This document shows positions 62,639 through 64,000 of a DNA stretch of 64,000 nucleotides, piece after piece (the first letter of the stretch is position 1; the number at the start of each line of letters is the position of its first letter). Source of the DNA: Sulfurovum lithotrophicum. Lineage in GTDB: Bacteria; Campylobacterota; Campylobacteria; Campylobacterales; Sulfurovaceae. The DNA lies in the NCBI RefSeq assembly GCF_000987835.1, contig NZ_CP011308.1:806001-870000 (forward strand), written 5' to 3'. The notes beneath the pieces are model-generated. The model saw nothing but the letters and a program-made list of their open reading frames with translations, ran no database searches and had not been told where the DNA came from. A program made the position numbers and the translations under genes.

Positions 62639-64000
62639 TTATGCTGTAGGTGCAGCCTGTCTGACACGGATGCTGAGCTCTTTCAGCTGCTCATTGTCCA
62701 CTTCGCTTGGTGCCTGTGTAAGAAGACACTGGGCTTTTTGCGTTTTAGGGAAAGCGATGACATCCCTGATGCTGCTGGCACCTGTCATGATCATGATCAT
62801 TCTGTCAAGGCCGAGTGCGAAACCGCCGTGCGGTGGTGCACCGAACTTGAGTGCGTCAAGCAGGAAGCCGAATTTGCTCTGTGCCTCTTCTTCCGAGATA
62901 CCGAGAAGCTTGAAGACCTCTTCCTGCACATCCTCTTTGTGTATACGGATGGACCCACCGCCAAGTTCCGTACCGTTAAGGACCACATCGTAGGCGATTG
63001 ATTCTATCTCTTCGATATCATTGAAATCAAGTGATTTCGGCTGTGTGAACGGGTGGTGAAGCGCTTTGACCTTTCCGTCTTCCACTTCGAACATCGGGAA
63101 ATCCATAACCCAGAGGAACTCGAAGCGGTCTTCAGGGATGATACCCATGGTTTCTGCCAGGTAGATACGGAAACGGCCCATGTAGTCCCAGACCAGCTTT
63201 TTTTCACCGGCACCGAAGAAGACGGCATCACCCACTTCGAGTCCGCATCGGTCGATGATCGCCTGAATATCATCTTCCGTAAAGAATTTGGTCAGTGGTC
63301 CTTTGAGTCCGTCTTCTTTCATCTGGAAATAGCCCAGACCCTGCGCGCCGAATTTGCGTACATAATCCTCAAAGCCCTTCATCTGGCGTTTGGAGAAGAT
63401 CTCGTCTCCTTTGGGTACTCTGAGTGCCTTGATACGATTCTTTTTAGGCATTTTTGCGATGCCTGAGAATATCTCGTTGTCACATCTCTCGAAGATATCG
63501 ATGACATCCACCATGGCAAGATCATAACGCATATCCGGCTTGTCTGAACCGTATTTTTCCATGGCTTCGGAATGTGTCATACGGTTGAATTTTGTCGGTA
63601 CGTCAAAACCGCATTTGATGAAGACATCGGAAATGAGTTTTTCCGCAACGGTTATGACGTCTTCCTGGTCACAGAAAGACATTTCGACGTCTATCTGCGT
63701 AAATTCCGGCTGTCTGTCCGCTCTGAGGTCTTCATCTCTGAAACATTTTGCGATCTGAAAATAACGGTCGAATCCGCCAACCATCAAAAGCTGCTTGAAA
63801 AGCTGTGGTGACTGGGGAAGGGCGTAGAACTCGCCACCATGCACACGGCTTGGTACAAGATAGTCTCTTGCTCCTTCGGGTGTCGACTTGGTGAGGATAG
63901 GAGTCTCCACTTCAAGGAAGCCAAGTTCATCGAGGGTATTTCTGGTTGCGATGGTCGCTTTGGAACGAAGTTTGAAAGTATCGTATGCTTTTTGTGTTCT
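62639..64000 (-). CDS. aspS: Aspartyl-tRNA synthetase, C-terminal part (cut by window edge)
   Basis: Class II aminoacyl-tRNA synthetase. The frame is open to the right edge, where [20 protein letters not shown] and [26 protein letters not shown] (motif 2 region and catalytic loop) are visible. The bacterial insertion (GAD) domain follows ([29 protein letters not shown] ... [16 protein letters not shown]), and motif 3 is in [25 protein letters not shown]. The N-terminal OB-fold anticodon domain is outside the window. It charges tRNA-Asp; whether it also charges tRNA-Asn cannot be told here. Confidence 0.96.
   Translation of the reverse strand, partial: RTQKAYDTFKLRSKATIATRNTLDELGFLEVETPILTKSTPEGARDYLVPSRVHGGEFYALPQSPQLFKQLLMVGGFDRYFQIAKCFRDEDLRADRQPEFTQIDVEMSFCDQEDVITVAEKLISDVFIKCGFDVPTKFNRMTHSEAMEKYGSDKPDMRYDLAMVDVIDIFERCDNEIFSGIAKMPKKNRIKALRVPKGDEIFSKRQMKGFEDYVRKFGAQGLGYFQMKEDGLKGPLTKFFTEDDIQAIIDRCGLEVGDAVFFGAGEKKLVWDYMGRFRIYLAETMGIIPEDRFEFLWVMDFPMFEVEDGKVKALHHPFTQPKSLDFNDIEEIESIAYDVVLNGTELGGGSIRIHKEDVQEEVFKLLGISEEEAQSKFGFLLDALKFGAPPHGGFALGLDRMIMIMTGASSIRDVIAFPKTQKAQCLLTQAPSEVDNEQLKELSIRVRQAAPTA

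Overview
The window looks like a chromosomal segment of a Campylobacterota (epsilonproteobacterial) chemolithotroph, most like Sulfurovum or a near relative. The basis is the gene content and order I recognise: an aminofutalosine deaminase (futalosine route to menaquinone), aroQ-pepP/Q-folK-flhF in one run, AcnB-type aconitase, SYLF and SH3b periplasmic proteins and a CZB-GGDEF-EAL protein. This is inference; no rRNA gene is present to confirm it.

Layout. 1-1564 (minus): 5'-part of sppA and mqnF. 1860-6961: a secreted protein, a hybrid histidine kinase and a zinc-sensor-type c-di-GMP protein. 6981-7160: a decayed integron-integrase tail. 7240-11950: operon aroQ, M24 peptidase, folK, flhF, an unknown gene and mnmA. 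11994-18801: DUF2062, prs, lepA, a CopD-like membrane protein, a Sir2 deacylase, a ComF-like protein and an M20 peptidase. 18906-23956: two ATP-grasp ligases and a large M14 carboxypeptidase, a possible peptide-tagging module. 24017-24555: an LpxH-like gene remnant and three tRNA genes (Gly, Gly, Leu). 24703-30898: ftsK, acnB, an L,D-transpeptidase and a YbgC thioesterase.

30895-47739 is a defence island. It starts beside a truncated tyrosine recombinase and runs in one direction with almost no gaps: type III restriction-modification (mod, res), an OLD-family ATPase/TOPRIM gene, an HNH nuclease, a Septu-like ATPase + HNH pair, and a Wadjet (JetD-A-B-C) SMC system. jetD carries an in-frame TAA at codon 10. 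Base composition changes sharply between modules; the Septu-like pair is extremely AT-rich, as expected for stepwise acquisition. The OLD-HNH pair does not match a two-gene defence system I can name and is the best candidate for something undescribed.

47740-64000 returns to host-like composition: a 9-G tract with a degenerate reading frame, an SH3b protein, AIM24 and TMEM43 family proteins, a second secreted protein related to the one at 1860, a radical SAM enzyme with a duplicated tail, a SYLF protein, an HTH/coiled-coil protein, a histone-deacetylase-like enzyme, an RND pump split into two translationally coupled half-genes, a 266-bp MITE placed exactly at the pump stop codon, the opposing membrane-fusion protein, a FadL-type porin, adk and the 3' two-thirds of aspS.

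Genes were read by eye from translations; no database search was run. Residue numbers count from the start I chose.
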